Source: Persicimonas caeni
GTDB lineage: Bacteria; Myxococcota_A; Bradymonadia; Bradymonadales; Bradymonadaceae
Direction: 5' to 3'
Length of the DNA: 64,000 nucleotides
Assembly (NCBI RefSeq): GCF_006517175.1
Contig: NZ_CP041186.1
Location: forward strand, 6,413,074 to 6,477,073
The notes below the pieces were generated by a model. The model made no database searches and had not been told where the DNA came from. It worked only from the letters and a program-made list of their open reading frames with translations. A program made the position numbers and the translations under genes. Positions 1 to 8,944 of this stretch are shown here, one piece after another (the stretch's first letter is position 1; each line of letters starts with the position of its first letter).

Positions 1-130
1 CACGTGGCTTGTCAGCAATGCGTGCTCTTCGCTCGAATGTTGCGAGTCGTCCGCCCTTCAATTGTCTTTCGCGAGGGCGCTGTCGAGCCCTCGCCTCAAA
101 TAGCTGGCCTTCAAGAATCGAGGCGCTGCA

Positions 131-1492
131 TCACACCTCCGGAAGCTCGGCCAACGCCGCGTCGAGCTTTTCGGCGTCGTAGTCGCGGTCTTCCAGGTTA
201 CCTGCGAAGTACTCGTCGTAGGCGGCCATGTCGAAGTTGCCGTGGCCCGACAGGTTGAACAGGATCGTCTTCTCTTCGCCGCGCTCCTTGCAGGCCAGCG
301 CCTCGTCGATGGCGCCTTTGACGGCGTGGTTGCTCTCGGGGGCGGGGATGATGCCCTCGGCGCGCGAGAAGAGCACGCCGGCCTCGAAGCAGCCCGTCTG
401 GTGGAAGGCGCGCGCTTCGATGATGCCGAGCTCCTTGAGGTGGCTCACCAGCGGCGACATGCCGTGGTAGCGCAGCCCGCCGGCGTGGAAGCCGGGCGGG
501 ATGAAGTTCGAGCCGAGGGTGTGCATCTTCATCAACGGCGTCAGGTGGCCGGTATCGCCGAAGTCGTAGGCGTATTTGCCGCGGCTGAGCGTGGGGCAGG
601 CGGTCGGCTCGCAGGCGACGATCTCGACGTCCTGGCCGCCGCGAAGCTTCTGGCCGATAAACGGGAAGGTCAGCCCGGCGAAGTTGCTGCCGCCGCCGGC
701 CGCTCCGAAAATGACGTCGGGGTAGGCGTCGGCCATCTCCATCTGCTTGATCGCCTCGAGCCCGATGACGCTCTGGTGGGTCATCACGTGGTTGAGCACG
801 CTGCCGAGCGAGTATTTGGTGTCGTCGTTCTTGGCGGCCAACTCGACCGCCTCGCTGATGGCGATGCCCAGGCTGCCGGTGGTGTTGGGGTCTTTGGCCA
901 GAATTTTTCGGCCCGACTCGGTCTCCTCGCTCGGGCTCGGCACGCACTCGGCGCCGTAGGCCTGCATCATCGCCTTGCGATACGGCTTCTGCTCGTAGCT
1001 CACCCGCACCATGAAGACTTTGATGTCGATGCCGAAGATCGCGCCGGCAAAGGCCAGCGACGAGCCCCACTGGCCGGCGCCGGTTTCGGTGGTGATGCGC
1101 GTGATGCCCGCCTCTTTGTTGTAGAAGGCCTGCGCGACCGAGGTGTTCGGCTTGTGGCTGCCGGTGGGGCTTGTGCCCTCGTATTTGTAGAAAATCTTGG
1201 CCGGGGTATCGAGCACGCGCTCGAGGTTTCGCGCCCGGTACAGCGGGGTGGGCCGCCACATGCGCAGCACGTCGATGATCGGGTTGGGGATCTCGATTTC
1301 GCGCTCGGTCGAGACCTCCTGCTCGATCAGTGCCATCGGAAAGAGCGGGGCGAGGTCGTCGGGGCCAATGCCTTCGCCGGTGGCCGGGTGCAAGACCGCC
1401 GGGGGCGGCTCGGGCAGGTCGGCGGCAATGTTGTACCAAGATTTGGGGATGTCCTGCTCGTCGAGCAGATATTTGAGGCGATCATCGGACAT
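131..1492 (-). CDS. trpB: Tryptophan synthase beta chain, TrpB2 type
   Basis: This 453-residue PLP enzyme probably condenses indole with L-serine to make tryptophan in the cytoplasm. The motif SHKPNTS (about residues 112-118) carries the Schiff-base lysine near position 114, and AAGGGSN (about 264-270) is the glycine-rich phosphate-binding loop. The long N-terminal extension and the total length fit the TrpB2 subgroup better than TrpB1 (about 400 residues). TrpB2 is often encoded away from trpA and may act as an indole-salvage or serine deaminase-like enzyme. No trpA or other trp gene lies nearby, which agrees with that. The ATG is preceded by GGAG. The gene diverges from the acsA-pdh operon. 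Family assignment is firm; exact substrate use is inferred. Confidence 0.93.
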   Translation of the reverse strand: MSDDRLKYLLDEQDIPKSWYNIAADLPEPPPAVLHPATGEGIGPDDLAPLFPMALIEQEVSTEREIEIPNPIIDVLRMWRPTPLYRARNLERVLDTPAKIFYKYEGTSPTGSHKPNTSVAQAFYNKEAGITRITTETGAGQWGSSLAFAGAIFGIDIKVFMVRVSYEQKPYRKAMMQAYGAECVPSPSEETESGRKILAKDPNTTGSLGIAISEAVELAAKNDDTKYSLGSVLNHVMTHQSVIGLEAIKQMEMADAYPDVIFGAAGGGSNFAGLTFPFIGQKLRGGQDVEIVACEPTACPTLSRGKYAYDFGDTGHLTPLMKMHTLGSNFIPPGFHAGGLRYHGMSPLVSHLKELGIIEARAFHQTGCFEAGVLFSRAEGIIPAPESNHAVKGAIDEALACKERGEEKTILFNLSGHGNFDMAAYDEYFAGNLEDRDYDAEKLDAALAELPEV

Positions 1493-1783
1493 GGGTGCTC
1501 CGGTATCGAGTAGACTGCTGGTTGGCGTGTGCGAAGCATCGTAGCGGGTGAGGCCCGGCGGGAAAAGGGAAGCGCAGATGGACGTCGATTATTTCACACG
1601 GGCGGGAGCAGGTTTGGCGCATTTTTTGCGACAGTTTGGCTCCCGTGCAGAATTTTCGCGGCCCTCGGCCTTCGAACCCTCCTCGCACGCCATTTTATCT
1701 GCTGGCAACCCACTTGGTCCGTGTTTTGCTTTCAAGGGAGGTAAGTGCAGTAAAACTTAGCCCACGTCTGGAGAGCAGCGGAT

Positions 1784-3541
1784 ATGGACCCTTCGATCAT
1801 TCGAAAGGGCGCGGCAATACGCGGCGTCGAACCGAATCTTCGCGACTACGAAAGCGCGCGTACGTCGTTTCGCTGGGAGGATGCCCGCGCGCGGCTCAGC
1901 GGGTTGCCCGACGAGCGAGGGCTCAATATTGCCTACGAGGCGGTCGACCGCCACGCCGAGGGAGAGCTGGCCGACAAGGTCGCCATTCGGTGGCTGTCGG
2001 CCGACGGTGAGCAGCACGACTTCACCTACGCTCGGCTGCGCGATTTGACCAACCGATTTGCCAACGCGCTGGGCGAGCTCGGCGTGGGCAAAGGCGATCG
2101 CGTCTTCGTGCTGTCGAGCCGGGTGCCCGAGCTGTACATCGCCATGCTCGGCACCCTCAAGAACGGCAGCGTCTTCTCGCCGCTCTTTTCGGCGTTCGGC
2201 CCCGAGCCGATTCGCCAGCGCGTCGAGTCGGGTGACGGCAAGGTGTTGGTGACCACGCCTGCGCTGTACCGCGACAAGGTCGCCCAGATTCGCGACGAGC
2301 TTCCCGAGCTCGAGCACGTGTTGCTGATCCCTTCGCGCGACGAGACCTCCGACATCGAGGGCACCCTCGATCTGGGGCAGCTGCTCGACGAGGCGTCGGT
2401 CGACTTCGAGATTGCGCCGACCGACCCGCAGGACATGGCCTTGCTGCACTTTACGAGCGGGACGACCGGCAAGCCCAAAGGGGCGGTGCACGTGCACGAA
2501 GCAGTGGTCGCCCACCACATCACCGGCGAGTTCGCGCTCGATTTCCATCCCGACGACATCTTCTGGTGTACCGCCGACCCGGGCTGGGTGACCGGCACGT
2601 CTTACGGGATCATCTCACCGCTGACGCACGGGCTGACGATGGTCGTCGACGAGGCGGAGTACAGCGCACAGCACTGGTATAGCGTGCTCGAGGAGCACCA
2701 GGTCAGTGTCTGGTACACCGCTCCGACCGCGATTCGCATGCTCATGAAAGCCGGAAGCGAGGCCGCCGAGGGCTTTGATTTGAGCGCGCTGCGCTTTATC
2801 GCCAGCGTCGGCGAGCCGCTCAACCCCGAGGCGGTCGTTTGGGGCGACGAGACCTTCGGCATGCCTATCCACGACAATTGGTGGCAGACCGAGACGGGCG
2901 GCATCATGATCTCGAACTACGCCTCGATGGACATCAAGCCCGGCTCGATGGGCAAGCCCCTGCCGGGGATCGAGGCGGCGATCGTCGAGCGTAATGACGA
3001 CGGCGTCGAGGTGGTGACCGACGACCGTGAGGGCGAGCTCGCCTTAAAGCCGGGTTGGCCGTCGATGTTCCGTGGCTATCTGCACAACGAGGAGAAGTAC
3101 CGCAACTCCTTTGTCGACGGGTGGTACTTGAGCGGGGACATGGCTCGCAGGGACGCGGACGGCTACTTCTGGTTCGTCGGCCGCGCCGACGACATGATCA
3201 AATCTGCCGGCCACCTCATCGGACCCTTCGAGGTCGAGAGCACGCTCATCGAACACCCGGCTGTCGCCGAAGCGGGCGTCATCGGCGTGCCACACCGCGT
3301 CGCCGGTGAAATCGTCAAGGCCTTCGTCTCGCTCCACAAAGACTACGAGCCCTCCAAAGAACTTCGGCGCGAGCTGATGGGCTTTGCTCGCACCCACCTG
3401 GGCTCGACAGTCGCCCCGCGCGAGATTGAATTCGCCGACAGCCTCCCCAAAACCCGAAGCGGCAAGATCATGCGCCGGCTGCTCAAGGCGCGCGAGCTCG
3501 GCTTGCCCGAGGGCGATACTTCCACGCTGGAGAGAGAGTAA
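1784..3541 (+). CDS. acsA: Acetyl-CoA synthetase (AMP-forming)
   Basis: Acetate-CoA ligase of 585 residues, which activates acetate with ATP and CoA to acetyl-CoA, AMP and PPi. The adenylate-forming P-loop [11 protein letters not shown] lies near residue 224, the A5-like region [10 protein letters not shown] near 364, and the C-terminal catalytic lysine in TRSGKIMRR near 558-566. In acetyl-CoA synthetases this lysine is usually open to acetylation control. The length matches the shorter Bacillus AcsA type rather than the roughly 650-residue Acs. GGAG stands 11 bases before the ATG. It is the first gene of a compact operon: its TAA overlaps the ATG of pdhA by one base (TAATG). The pairing puts two acetyl-CoA-forming routes, from acetate and from pyruvate, under one promoter. 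A propionyl- or other short acyl-CoA ligase is possible. Confidence 0.92.
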   Translation: MDPSIIRKGAAIRGVEPNLRDYESARTSFRWEDARARLSGLPDERGLNIAYEAVDRHAEGELADKVAIRWLSADGEQHDFTYARLRDLTNRFANALGELGVGKGDRVFVLSSRVPELYIAMLGTLKNGSVFSPLFSAFGPEPIRQRVESGDGKVLVTTPALYRDKVAQIRDELPELEHVLLIPSRDETSDIEGTLDLGQLLDEASVDFEIAPTDPQDMALLHFTSGTTGKPKGAVHVHEAVVAHHITGEFALDFHPDDIFWCTADPGWVTGTSYGIISPLTHGLTMVVDEAEYSAQHWYSVLEEHQVSVWYTAPTAIRMLMKAGSEAAEGFDLSALRFIASVGEPLNPEAVVWGDETFGMPIHDNWWQTETGGIMISNYASMDIKPGSMGKPLPGIEAAIVERNDDGVEVVTDDREGELALKPGWPSMFRGYLHNEEKYRNSFVDGWYLSGDMARRDADGYFWFVGRADDMIKSAGHLIGPFEVESTLIEHPAVAEAGVIGVPHRVAGEIVKAFVSLHKDYEPSKELRRELMGFARTHLGSTVAPREIEFADSLPKTRSGKIMRRLLKARELGLPEGDTSTLERE

Positions 3542-4524
3542 TGAGTGACCAGACCACACCCGATCGTGAGAGGGCGTTGCATCTGTTCAAGCAGATGCTT
3601 CGCGTGCGGCGCATGGAGGAGAAGTGCGCCGAGATGTACTCCGCCCAGAAGATCCGCGGCTTTTTGCACCTGTATATCGGCGAGGAGGCGATCGCCGTGG
3701 GCGTCATGGAGTCGCTTCGCGACGACGACGCAGTCGTGGCGACCTACCGCGAGCACGGCCACGCGCTCGTCAAAGGCATGTCGATGAACTGCCTGATGGC
3801 CGAGATGTACGGCAAGATGAGCGGCTGTAGCCGCGGCCGTGGCGGCTCGATGCACCTCTTTTCGAAGAAGCATCGCCTCTACGGCGGCAACGCCATCGTC
3901 GGCGGCGGCATCCCGTTGGCCACTGGACTGGCGCTCGCCGACAAGATGCAGGGGCGCGACCGGGTCACAGTATGCTTTTTCGGCGAGGGCGCTGTCGCCG
4001 AGGGCGAGTTTCACGAGTCGATGAACCTGGCCGAGCTGTGGAATCTGCCGGTGCTCTTTTGCTGCGAGAATAACCTCTATGCGATGGGCACCGCGCTGGA
4101 TCGCTCGGAATCACAGCCCGACATCCACCTGAAGGCGGCCAGCTACGGCATGCACTCGTCGCAGGTCGACGGGATGAACGTGCGCGAGGTCGAAAAGGCC
4201 GCCAAGAGCGCCGTCGACGCGGTGCGCCGCGGCGAGGGGCCGCGGTTCATCGAGCTTCGCACCTTCCGCTACCGCGCACATTCGATGTTCGACGCCGAAC
4301 TGTACCGCACCAAGACGGAGGTCCAGCAGTGGAGAGAGCGCGACCCGCTGGCAAATTACCTCGATTATCTCGAGCGTGAAGATCTCGTCGACGACGACGA
4401 GCTCGCGCGCATCGAGCAGGAGGTGATCGAGGAGGTCGAGCAGGCGGTCGAGTACGCCGAAAACGCAGATTGGGAGCCTGTCGAAGAACTGACCCGGTTC
4501 GTCTACAGCGAGGAGAAAGAGTGA
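3541..4524 (+). CDS. pdhA: Pyruvate dehydrogenase E1 component, alpha subunit
   Basis: Alpha subunit (327 residues) of the heterotetrameric thiamine-diphosphate E1, which decarboxylates pyruvate and reductively acetylates the lipoyl group of E2. The ThDP/Mg motif runs from [16 protein letters not shown] (about residue 148) to CENN (about 175). The phosphorylation-loop-like region around YRAHSMFD is also present. The N-terminal half resembles PDH and acetoin dehydrogenase E1 alpha. The stop overlaps the start of the beta subunit by one base, so the two are probably translationally coupled. Because acetoin and branched-chain 2-oxo acid dehydrogenases share this architecture, the substrate is inferred from the general sequence type and the acsA neighbour. 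Confidence 0.9.
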   Translation: MSDQTTPDRERALHLFKQMLRVRRMEEKCAEMYSAQKIRGFLHLYIGEEAIAVGVMESLRDDDAVVATYREHGHALVKGMSMNCLMAEMYGKMSGCSRGRGGSMHLFSKKHRLYGGNAIVGGGIPLATGLALADKMQGRDRVTVCFFGEGAVAEGEFHESMNLAELWNLPVLFCCENNLYAMGTALDRSESQPDIHLKAASYGMHSSQVDGMNVREVEKAAKSAVDAVRRGEGPRFIELRTFRYRAHSMFDAELYRTKTEVQQWRERDPLANYLDYLEREDLVDDDELARIEQEVIEEVEQAVEYAENADWEPVEELTRFVYSEEKE

Positions 4525-5513
4525 TGAGCGCCGAGACGATTACCTACCGTGAAGCCGTACGCCGGGCGATGTGCTCGGCGATGAGTGAAGACCCTCGGGT
4601 CTTTTTGATGGGCGAGGACGTGGGCGCCTACGGCGGCTGCTACGCCGTGAGCAAGGGGATGCTCGACGAGTTTGGCGAGCAACGGGTGCGCGATACGCCG
4701 TTGTCGGAGTCGGGCTTCGTCGGCGCCGGTATCGGCGCAGCCATCGGCGGCATGCGACCCATCGTCGAGATTATGACGGTCAACTTCAGCCTGCTCGCGC
4801 TCGACCAGATCGTGAACACGGCGGCGACCTTCCTGCACATGTCTGGCGGCCAATTCAACGTGCCGGTGGTCATCCGCATGGCCACCGGCGGCGGCAAGCA
4901 ACTCGCCGCGCAACACTCGCACAGCCTCGAGGGCTGGTACGCCCATATCCCGGGCATCAAGGTGGCGGTGCCGGCGACCATCGAGGACGCCCGGTGGATG
5001 TTGGCCACGGCCCTCGAAGACCCCGATCCGGTTCTCATCTTCGAGCATGCGGCGCTCTACAATATGGAGGGGGAGCTGCCCGAAGATGGTGCGCCGGTCG
5101 ACTTGGAGAAGGCGGTGGTGCACCGGCAGGGCAACGACGTCTCGCTCATCACCTACGGCGGCTCGCTCCACAAGTGCCTCGAGGCGGCCGACCAGCTCGC
5201 CGAGGACGGCATCAGCGCCGAAGTTGTCGACCTGCGCATGCTCCGCCCGCTCGACACCGAGGCGCTGGTCGAAACGGTAACCAAGACCCATCGCGCCGTG
5301 ATCGTCGACGAGGGGTGGAAGACCGGCTCGATTTCGGCCGAGATCACCACGCGCCTCGTCGAAGAGGCGTTCTACGAGCTCGACGCACCGGTCGCACGCG
5401 TGTGCACCGAAGAGGTGCCCATTCCCTATGCGAAGCACCTCGAGGATGCAGCGATTCCGCAGGTGCCCGACATTCTCGACGCGGTTCGAAAGGTGGTGGA
5501 ACATCATGTTTGA
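4524..5513 (+). CDS. pdhB: Pyruvate dehydrogenase E1 component, beta subunit
   Basis: Beta subunit (329 residues) of E1, pairing with the product of the preceding gene. It shows the transketolase-like pyrimidine domain ([12 protein letters not shown] near residue 26) and the C-terminal transketolase domain ([13 protein letters not shown] near 260). The start is ATG at 4524 inside TGATG, 1 bp overlapping pdhA, with AGGAGAAAGA just upstream. An in-frame ATG further upstream would lie wholly inside pdhA and is rejected. The 3' end overlaps the E2 start by 8 bases. Overlapping starts and stops through the cluster indicate one transcript and fixed stoichiometry. Confidence 0.91.
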   Translation: MSAETITYREAVRRAMCSAMSEDPRVFLMGEDVGAYGGCYAVSKGMLDEFGEQRVRDTPLSESGFVGAGIGAAIGGMRPIVEIMTVNFSLLALDQIVNTAATFLHMSGGQFNVPVVIRMATGGGKQLAAQHSHSLEGWYAHIPGIKVAVPATIEDARWMLATALEDPDPVLIFEHAALYNMEGELPEDGAPVDLEKAVVHRQGNDVSLITYGGSLHKCLEAADQLAEDGISAEVVDLRMLRPLDTEALVETVTKTHRAVIVDEGWKTGSISAEITTRLVEEAFYELDAPVARVCTEEVPIPYAKHLEDAAIPQVPDILDAVRKVVEHHV

Positions 5514-6891
5514 ATTCAAGATGCCATCGTTGGGAGCGAGCATGGAGTGGGGCGTGCTCGCCGAGTGGAACGTTCGAGAAGGCGATACCGTCGAGCGTGG
5601 CCAGGTCATCTGCGAGGTGGAGACCGAAAAGGGTAATATCGACGTCGAGATCTGGCAGGACGGGGTGGTCCAGAAGCTCGTTGCGGAGCCGGGGACGAAG
5701 GTGCCGGTGGGGGAGACACTCGCATTGGTCGCAACGGAGGCTGAGGCCGAGGGAGAGCCGGAGCCGGTCGCGGAGCCGGAGCCGGTCGAGGAGCCGAAGC
5801 CGGTCGCGGAGCCGAAGCCGGTCGCGGAGCCGGAGCCGGTCGCGGAGCCGGAGCCGGTCACAGAGCCGGAGCCGGTTGCTGACATGGAAGAGGAGCGCCA
5901 ACGGCTGCGGGTGTCGCCGGCGGCCCGCAAGCGGGCGGCCGAGCTCGGCGTGCCGCTCGAGCAGGTCGAGCCGACAGGGGCTGACGGGGCGATAACACTG
6001 GTCGATGTCGAGGCCGCGGCGAAGAAAGCCCCCGAAGCACCCGAGCATCACGTGCGTGTGTCGCCTGTGGCCAAGAGGCTCGCCGCAGAGCTTGGCGTCG
6101 ACTTGTCGGCCGTCGACGGAACCGGCGAGCATGGCGCGATTGTGCGGGCCGATGTTGAGCGAACTGCCCGGGAGCGACGCAGGGAGGAAGCCGTCGAGAA
6201 GCCGACTGTCGACGAAGCCGACTCCCAGCGCCAGGCGATGCGCCACGCGATCGCTGCGGCGATGGAGCGCTCGAAGCGCGAGATTCCGCACTACTACCTC
6301 GAGCACACCGTCGACGTGACCGACACGCTGCAATGGCTCGCCGACAGAAACGCCGAGGTCCCGCCCACCGAGCGTGTGCTCCCCGTGGTTCTGTTCATGA
6401 GGGCCGTGGCGCTGGCTGCGCGCGAGGTGCCCGAGATGAACGGCCACTTCGTCGACGGCGAGTTTCGCCCCAGCGAGGCGGTCCACTTGGGCAATATCGT
6501 GTCGATGCGCGGCGGTGGTGTGGTCGCTCCCGCGGTCCATGACGTCGACAAAAAGAGCTCGGGCGAGGTGATGGCCGCCCTGCGCGATGTGGTCAAGCGG
6601 GCGCGTCGCGCCAAGCTGCGCGCCTCCGAGATGACCGACCCCACGCTGACGCTGACCAACCTGGGCGACCAGGGCGTCGAGAAAGTGTGGGGCGTGATCT
6701 ACCCGCCCCAGGTCGCCATCGTCGGGGTCGGCAAGATCACCGAGCGTCCGTGGGCCAAAGACGGCATGCTCGCTGCACGTCAAACCGCCACCCTAACCCT
6801 GGCCGCCGACCATCGTGTCAGTGACGGCATCGTCGGCGCGAAATTCTTGTCACTCATCGAAGCATTCTTACACCAACCGGAGGAACTGTGA
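5506..6891 (+). CDS. pdhC: Dihydrolipoamide acetyltransferase E2 with two subunit-binding domains
   Basis: Core E2 enzyme (461 residues), which moves the acetyl group from lipoamide to CoA. In order: one lipoyl domain (residues 1-80, lipoylated lysine in ETEKGNID at about 42); a linker of Glu-Pro-rich repeats (about 84-125); two consecutive peripheral-subunit-binding domains (about 132-168 and 183-218, each with an RVSPxAxRxAAELGV-like start and a DGAI or HGAI turn); and the CoA acyltransferase domain with catalytic ADHRVSDG (His near 436). Most E2 proteins have one such binding domain, so the pair is unusual. The start was chosen at the ATG giving [13 protein letters not shown], the usual lipoyl N-terminus. 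No E3 gene lies in the window, so lipoamide dehydrogenase must be encoded elsewhere. Confidence 0.92.
   Translation: MFEFKMPSLGASMEWGVLAEWNVREGDTVERGQVICEVETEKGNIDVEIWQDGVVQKLVAEPGTKVPVGETLALVATEAEAEGEPEPVAEPEPVEEPKPVAEPKPVAEPEPVAEPEPVTEPEPVADMEEERQRLRVSPAARKRAAELGVPLEQVEPTGADGAITLVDVEAAAKKAPEAPEHHVRVSPVAKRLAAELGVDLSAVDGTGEHGAIVRADVERTARERRREEAVEKPTVDEADSQRQAMRHAIAAAMERSKREIPHYYLEHTVDVTDTLQWLADRNAEVPPTERVLPVVLFMRAVALAAREVPEMNGHFVDGEFRPSEAVHLGNIVSMRGGGVVAPAVHDVDKKSSGEVMAALRDVVKRARRAKLRASEMTDPTLTLTNLGDQGVEKVWGVIYPPQVAIVGVGKITERPWAKDGMLAARQTATLTLAADHRVSDGIVGAKFLSLIEAFLHQPEEL
5755..5880 (+). repeat. Seven 18-bp tandem repeats coding the E2 linker
   Basis: Seven back-to-back 18-bp units close to GAGCCGGAGCCGGTCGCG encode Glu-Pro-Glu/Lys-Pro-Val-Ala steps between the lipoyl domain and the first binding domain of E2. 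The units differ at one to four bases. Such in-frame repeats can change number by slippage, altering swing-arm length without breaking the frame. Confidence 0.9.
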
Positions 6892-7133
6892 GCAACGAAG
6901 GCGTACGAACGGAAGTGGTCGATATCCTGCGAGATGTGGTGCCCGAGGTCGACTCGTCCGAAATTGACGACGACACGAGCTTCCAGGCCGATTTAGGCAT
7001 GGACTCGATGGACTCGTTGACGGTCGTCGAGCAGGTCTACGAGCGCTTCGGCATCGACATCCCCGAGTCGGACTACGGCGACATCGATACCTTCGGAAAG
7101 CTGGTGAACTACGTCGAGGCGCGTGTCGACTGA
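6888..7133 (+). CDS. Acyl carrier protein-like protein (intact 4'-phosphopantetheine site)
   Basis: An 81-residue acidic protein of the acyl/peptidyl carrier family. The motif DLGMDSMDSL places the serine for 4'-phosphopantetheine at residue 40, at the head of helix II; ESDYGDIDTFGKLVNYVE matches the end of the ACP fold. It starts with GTG overlapping the E2 stop (GTGA), with GGAGGAAC upstream, so it belongs to the pdh operon. Its job there is not known. A carrier receiving acetyl or another acyl group made by the AcsA/PDH enzymes is a reasonable guess, but nothing in the sequence proves it. No ketosynthase or phosphopantetheinyl transferase is nearby. Confidence 0.85.
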   Translation: MSNEGVRTEVVDILRDVVPEVDSSEIDDDTSFQADLGMDSMDSLTVVEQVYERFGIDIPESDYGDIDTFGKLVNYVEARVD

Positions 7134-7214
7134 CCTGATCGAGGCTCGACAACAACCTTCTGCGTGATGACCTTTGCCGTGCGCGTTGTACGAAAGCACA
7201 GCAGTGGAGGAACT

Positions 7215-7460
7215 ATGAGCAATCAAAGTGTACGCATGGAAGTCGTCGACATCTTGCGCGAGATCGAGCCCGACATCGACGTCGAGAGCCTCGAGGAGGA
7301 CTCGAGTCTCACCCGCGACCTCGGCATCGACGATAGCGACAAGCGCGCGGTGGCCGGCGAACTCAACCAACGCTTCGACCTGGCGATGTCCGAGCAGGAG
7401 TGCGAGGAGATCGACACCGTTGGCGGACTCGTCAGCTACGTCGAGTCGCATATCCAGTAG
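7215..7460 (+). CDS. Degenerate acyl carrier protein paralogue lacking the carrier serine
   Basis: This 81-residue protein is a tandem copy of the preceding carrier: the same length, the same N-terminal pattern (MSNxxVRxEVVDILR) and even the same ribosome-binding stretch GGAGGAACT. At the prosthetic-group site DLGMDSMDSL has become DLGIDDSDKR, so residue 40 is aspartate instead of serine and the hydrophobic residues after it are charged. Ser41 is shifted by one and is unlikely to be modified by a normal phosphopantetheinyl transferase. The frame is intact and the C-terminal helix (EEIDTVGGLVSYVE) is kept, so the gene looks maintained rather than decaying. A structural or decoy partner of the first ACP is possible. 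Confidence 0.8.
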   Translation: MSNQSVRMEVVDILREIEPDIDVESLEEDSSLTRDLGIDDSDKRAVAGELNQRFDLAMSEQECEEIDTVGGLVSYVESHIQ

Positions 7461-7490
7461 CCGCGCCGGTGCTGCCAGCCCTGCAGGCAC

Positions 7491-8147
7491 TCATAAGTGG
7501 CCGCGTTTAATCCACACGGTGCATCCGTTTGCCGTCGACACCTCTTGGGTGCTGCCTGCGGGCACCCGCAGCCAACTCCCCTCGGCGTAGGCGCCGAAGT
7601 CGTCGGCAAACGAGCCGGTGAGCACGAAGTACTCCGCGCCGCCGGACCACTCGCGCGGCGAGAAGGTCGTGTCGGGCTTCCAGCGCTCCAGGCAGACGGA
7701 TTCGCCGGTTTTATGTGACTCGAAGAGCGGGATGCGCTCGACGGGAGCATCGTCGACCGGCTGCCACGTCTCTTCGTTGGTGTCGACCACCACACGCGGC
7801 TCGTCCGGGTCGCTCATCTGTCTCAACTTGACCAGAATGACGCAGCCATCGTCGCTTCGCGGCGAGTGGCTCGAGTCGATCGGGTTTCGCACGTACGTCC
7901 CCGCCGGGTAGTCACCCTTCTCGTCCGAGAAGGTGCCCTCGAGCACAAAGAACTCCTCGCCACCTCCATGGGTATGCTCGGGAAACGAGCTGCCGGGGGC
8001 GTAGCGCACCAGCGAGGTCGCGCGGGCGACTTCTTCGCCGTCGCGGTCGAGCATTTTGCGCCACACTCCCTCGGCGGGCGACTCCTGCCACTCCATATCC
8101 GTGGTGTCGGCGGTGGCGCGTTTGGTCAGGTCGGCGTTGATTTTCAT
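7491..8147 (-). CDS. Double-cupin protein, ChrR-like
   Basis: A 218-residue cytoplasmic protein of two cupin domains. The first (about residues 35-105) has a metal-type signature, PEHTHGGGEEFFVLEG followed by PAGTYVRNP and a later His (SSHSP). The second (about 140-215) keeps the fold pattern (GGAEYFVLTGSF, PAGSTQE) but lacks the histidines. The arrangement resembles the cupin half of ChrR-type anti-sigma factors and anti-ECF cupins, but the zinc-binding N-terminal anti-sigma domain is missing and no sigma factor is adjacent, so a small-molecule-binding or oxidoreductase role is equally possible. No Shine-Dalgarno sequence is visible; the start is preceded by a C-rich tract. Confidence 0.8.
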   Translation of the reverse strand: MKINADLTKRATADTTDMEWQESPAEGVWRKMLDRDGEEVARATSLVRYAPGSSFPEHTHGGGEEFFVLEGTFSDEKGDYPAGTYVRNPIDSSHSPRSDDGCVILVKLRQMSDPDEPRVVVDTNEETWQPVDDAPVERIPLFESHKTGESVCLERWKPDTTFSPREWSGGAEYFVLTGSFADDFGAYAEGSWLRVPAGSTQEVSTANGCTVWIKRGHL

Positions 8148-8152
8148 TGGGT

Positions 8153-8207
8153 TGGTAGGGGTTTAGGGGTTTCGGGTTTAGGGGTTTCGGGTTTAGGGGT
8201 TTCGGTT
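8153..8207. repeat. G-rich tandem repeat (GGGTTTAGGGGTTTC) upstream of the cupin gene
   Basis: On the plus strand about three units of GGGTTTAGGGGTTTC follow each other, giving eight or more runs of three or four guanines with three- to four-base loops, enough for an intramolecular G-quadruplex. Read in the direction of the cupin gene, this is a C-rich leader that ends a few bases before its ATG, where a ribosome-binding site would be expected. A near-equivalent tract precedes the methyltransferase gene at 28276. Confidence 0.85.
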
Positions 8208-8245
8208 GAGGGGAAGGATAGACACGGAGGGGGGGATGCGAAAGG

Positions 8246-8853
8246 TGTGTCGGTAGGTTCGAAAAGACCATTTGCATGCGAGGCGCCGAGGCAGCCGAAG
8301 TCTTCTACGACACCGAGCGCTTCGCCCGACTGTCGCCGTCGCTCGCTACATCGTGTTCGCCGCGCTCGCTTTGCACGACTACCCTCGACAGGCCGTCGAC
8401 CTGCGTGACGCAGACGACGATGCCCTGGAGCTATTCGCTCACGAGGTGCGCCGTTTCTACCCGTTCTTCCCGTTCGTCGCTGCGATCGTGCGCCGCAACT
8501 TCACCTGGCGCGGCTACGAGTTCGAGGAGGGCACCCGTACCCTGCTCGATCTGTACGGCACCAACCGCGACCCGCGGGTGTGGGACGCGCCCGATACCTT
8601 CCGCCCCGAGCGCTTCCGCGACTGGGATGAAAGCCCTTTCAACTTCATCCCGCAGGACGGCGGCGATTTCCTGCACAACCACCGCTGCGCCGGAGAGTGG
8701 ATCACCAAAGAGTTGATGGAGGCGGCGGTCGACTTTCTGGTCCACTCCATCGACTACGAGGTGCCCGCACAAGACCTGAGCGTCGACTTGTCGCGCATGC
8801 CGGCTATACCTGCCAGTTGCTTCCGCATCACCAACGTGCGCCGGGTGCACTAA
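8246..8853 (+). pseudogene. CYP152 (fatty-acid peroxygenase P450) remnant with internal deletion
   Basis: The 3' part (from about 8325) encodes the C-terminal half of a CYP152-type P450: LRPTVAVARYIVF, then HEVRRFYPFFPFVAA (K helix, ExxR), LLDLYGTNRDPRVW, FRPERF, and the haem loop FIPQDGGDFLHNHRCAGEW with the cysteine ligand. The 5' part (about 8246-8329), in another frame, encodes TICMRGAEAAEVFYDTERF, which matches the N-terminal region of the same family. About 200 residues between them are missing, and the two pieces meet out of frame at CGCCCGAC (about 8328). An internal deletion has therefore removed the middle of the protein. A full-length CYP152 is about 410-420 residues. The remnant is too short to fold as a P450 even if translated. 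Confidence 0.8.
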
Positions 8854-8944
8854 CGGCGATTGCGCGGAACATCCTCCCATCCCCGTTGTCCAACCTGCAG
8901 GAGGTTGATTGGATTGATGGATTCAGATGACGCGAGGCTGGACG

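Noticed and set aside
242-1513. Long plus-strand open frame over the trpB2 gene
   Set aside because: It is a shadow of the minus-strand gene: high GC with few stop codons, no family match, and an Ala/Gly/Arg-rich composition.
4503-5930. Long minus-strand frame over pdhB/pdhC with Ser-Gly repeats
   Set aside because: Antisense of the pdh genes; the repeats are the mirror of the E2 linker repeat.
7491-8147. ChrR-type anti-sigma factor
   Set aside because: The zinc-binding N-terminal anti-sigma domain and an adjacent ECF sigma gene are both absent; only the cupin half matches.
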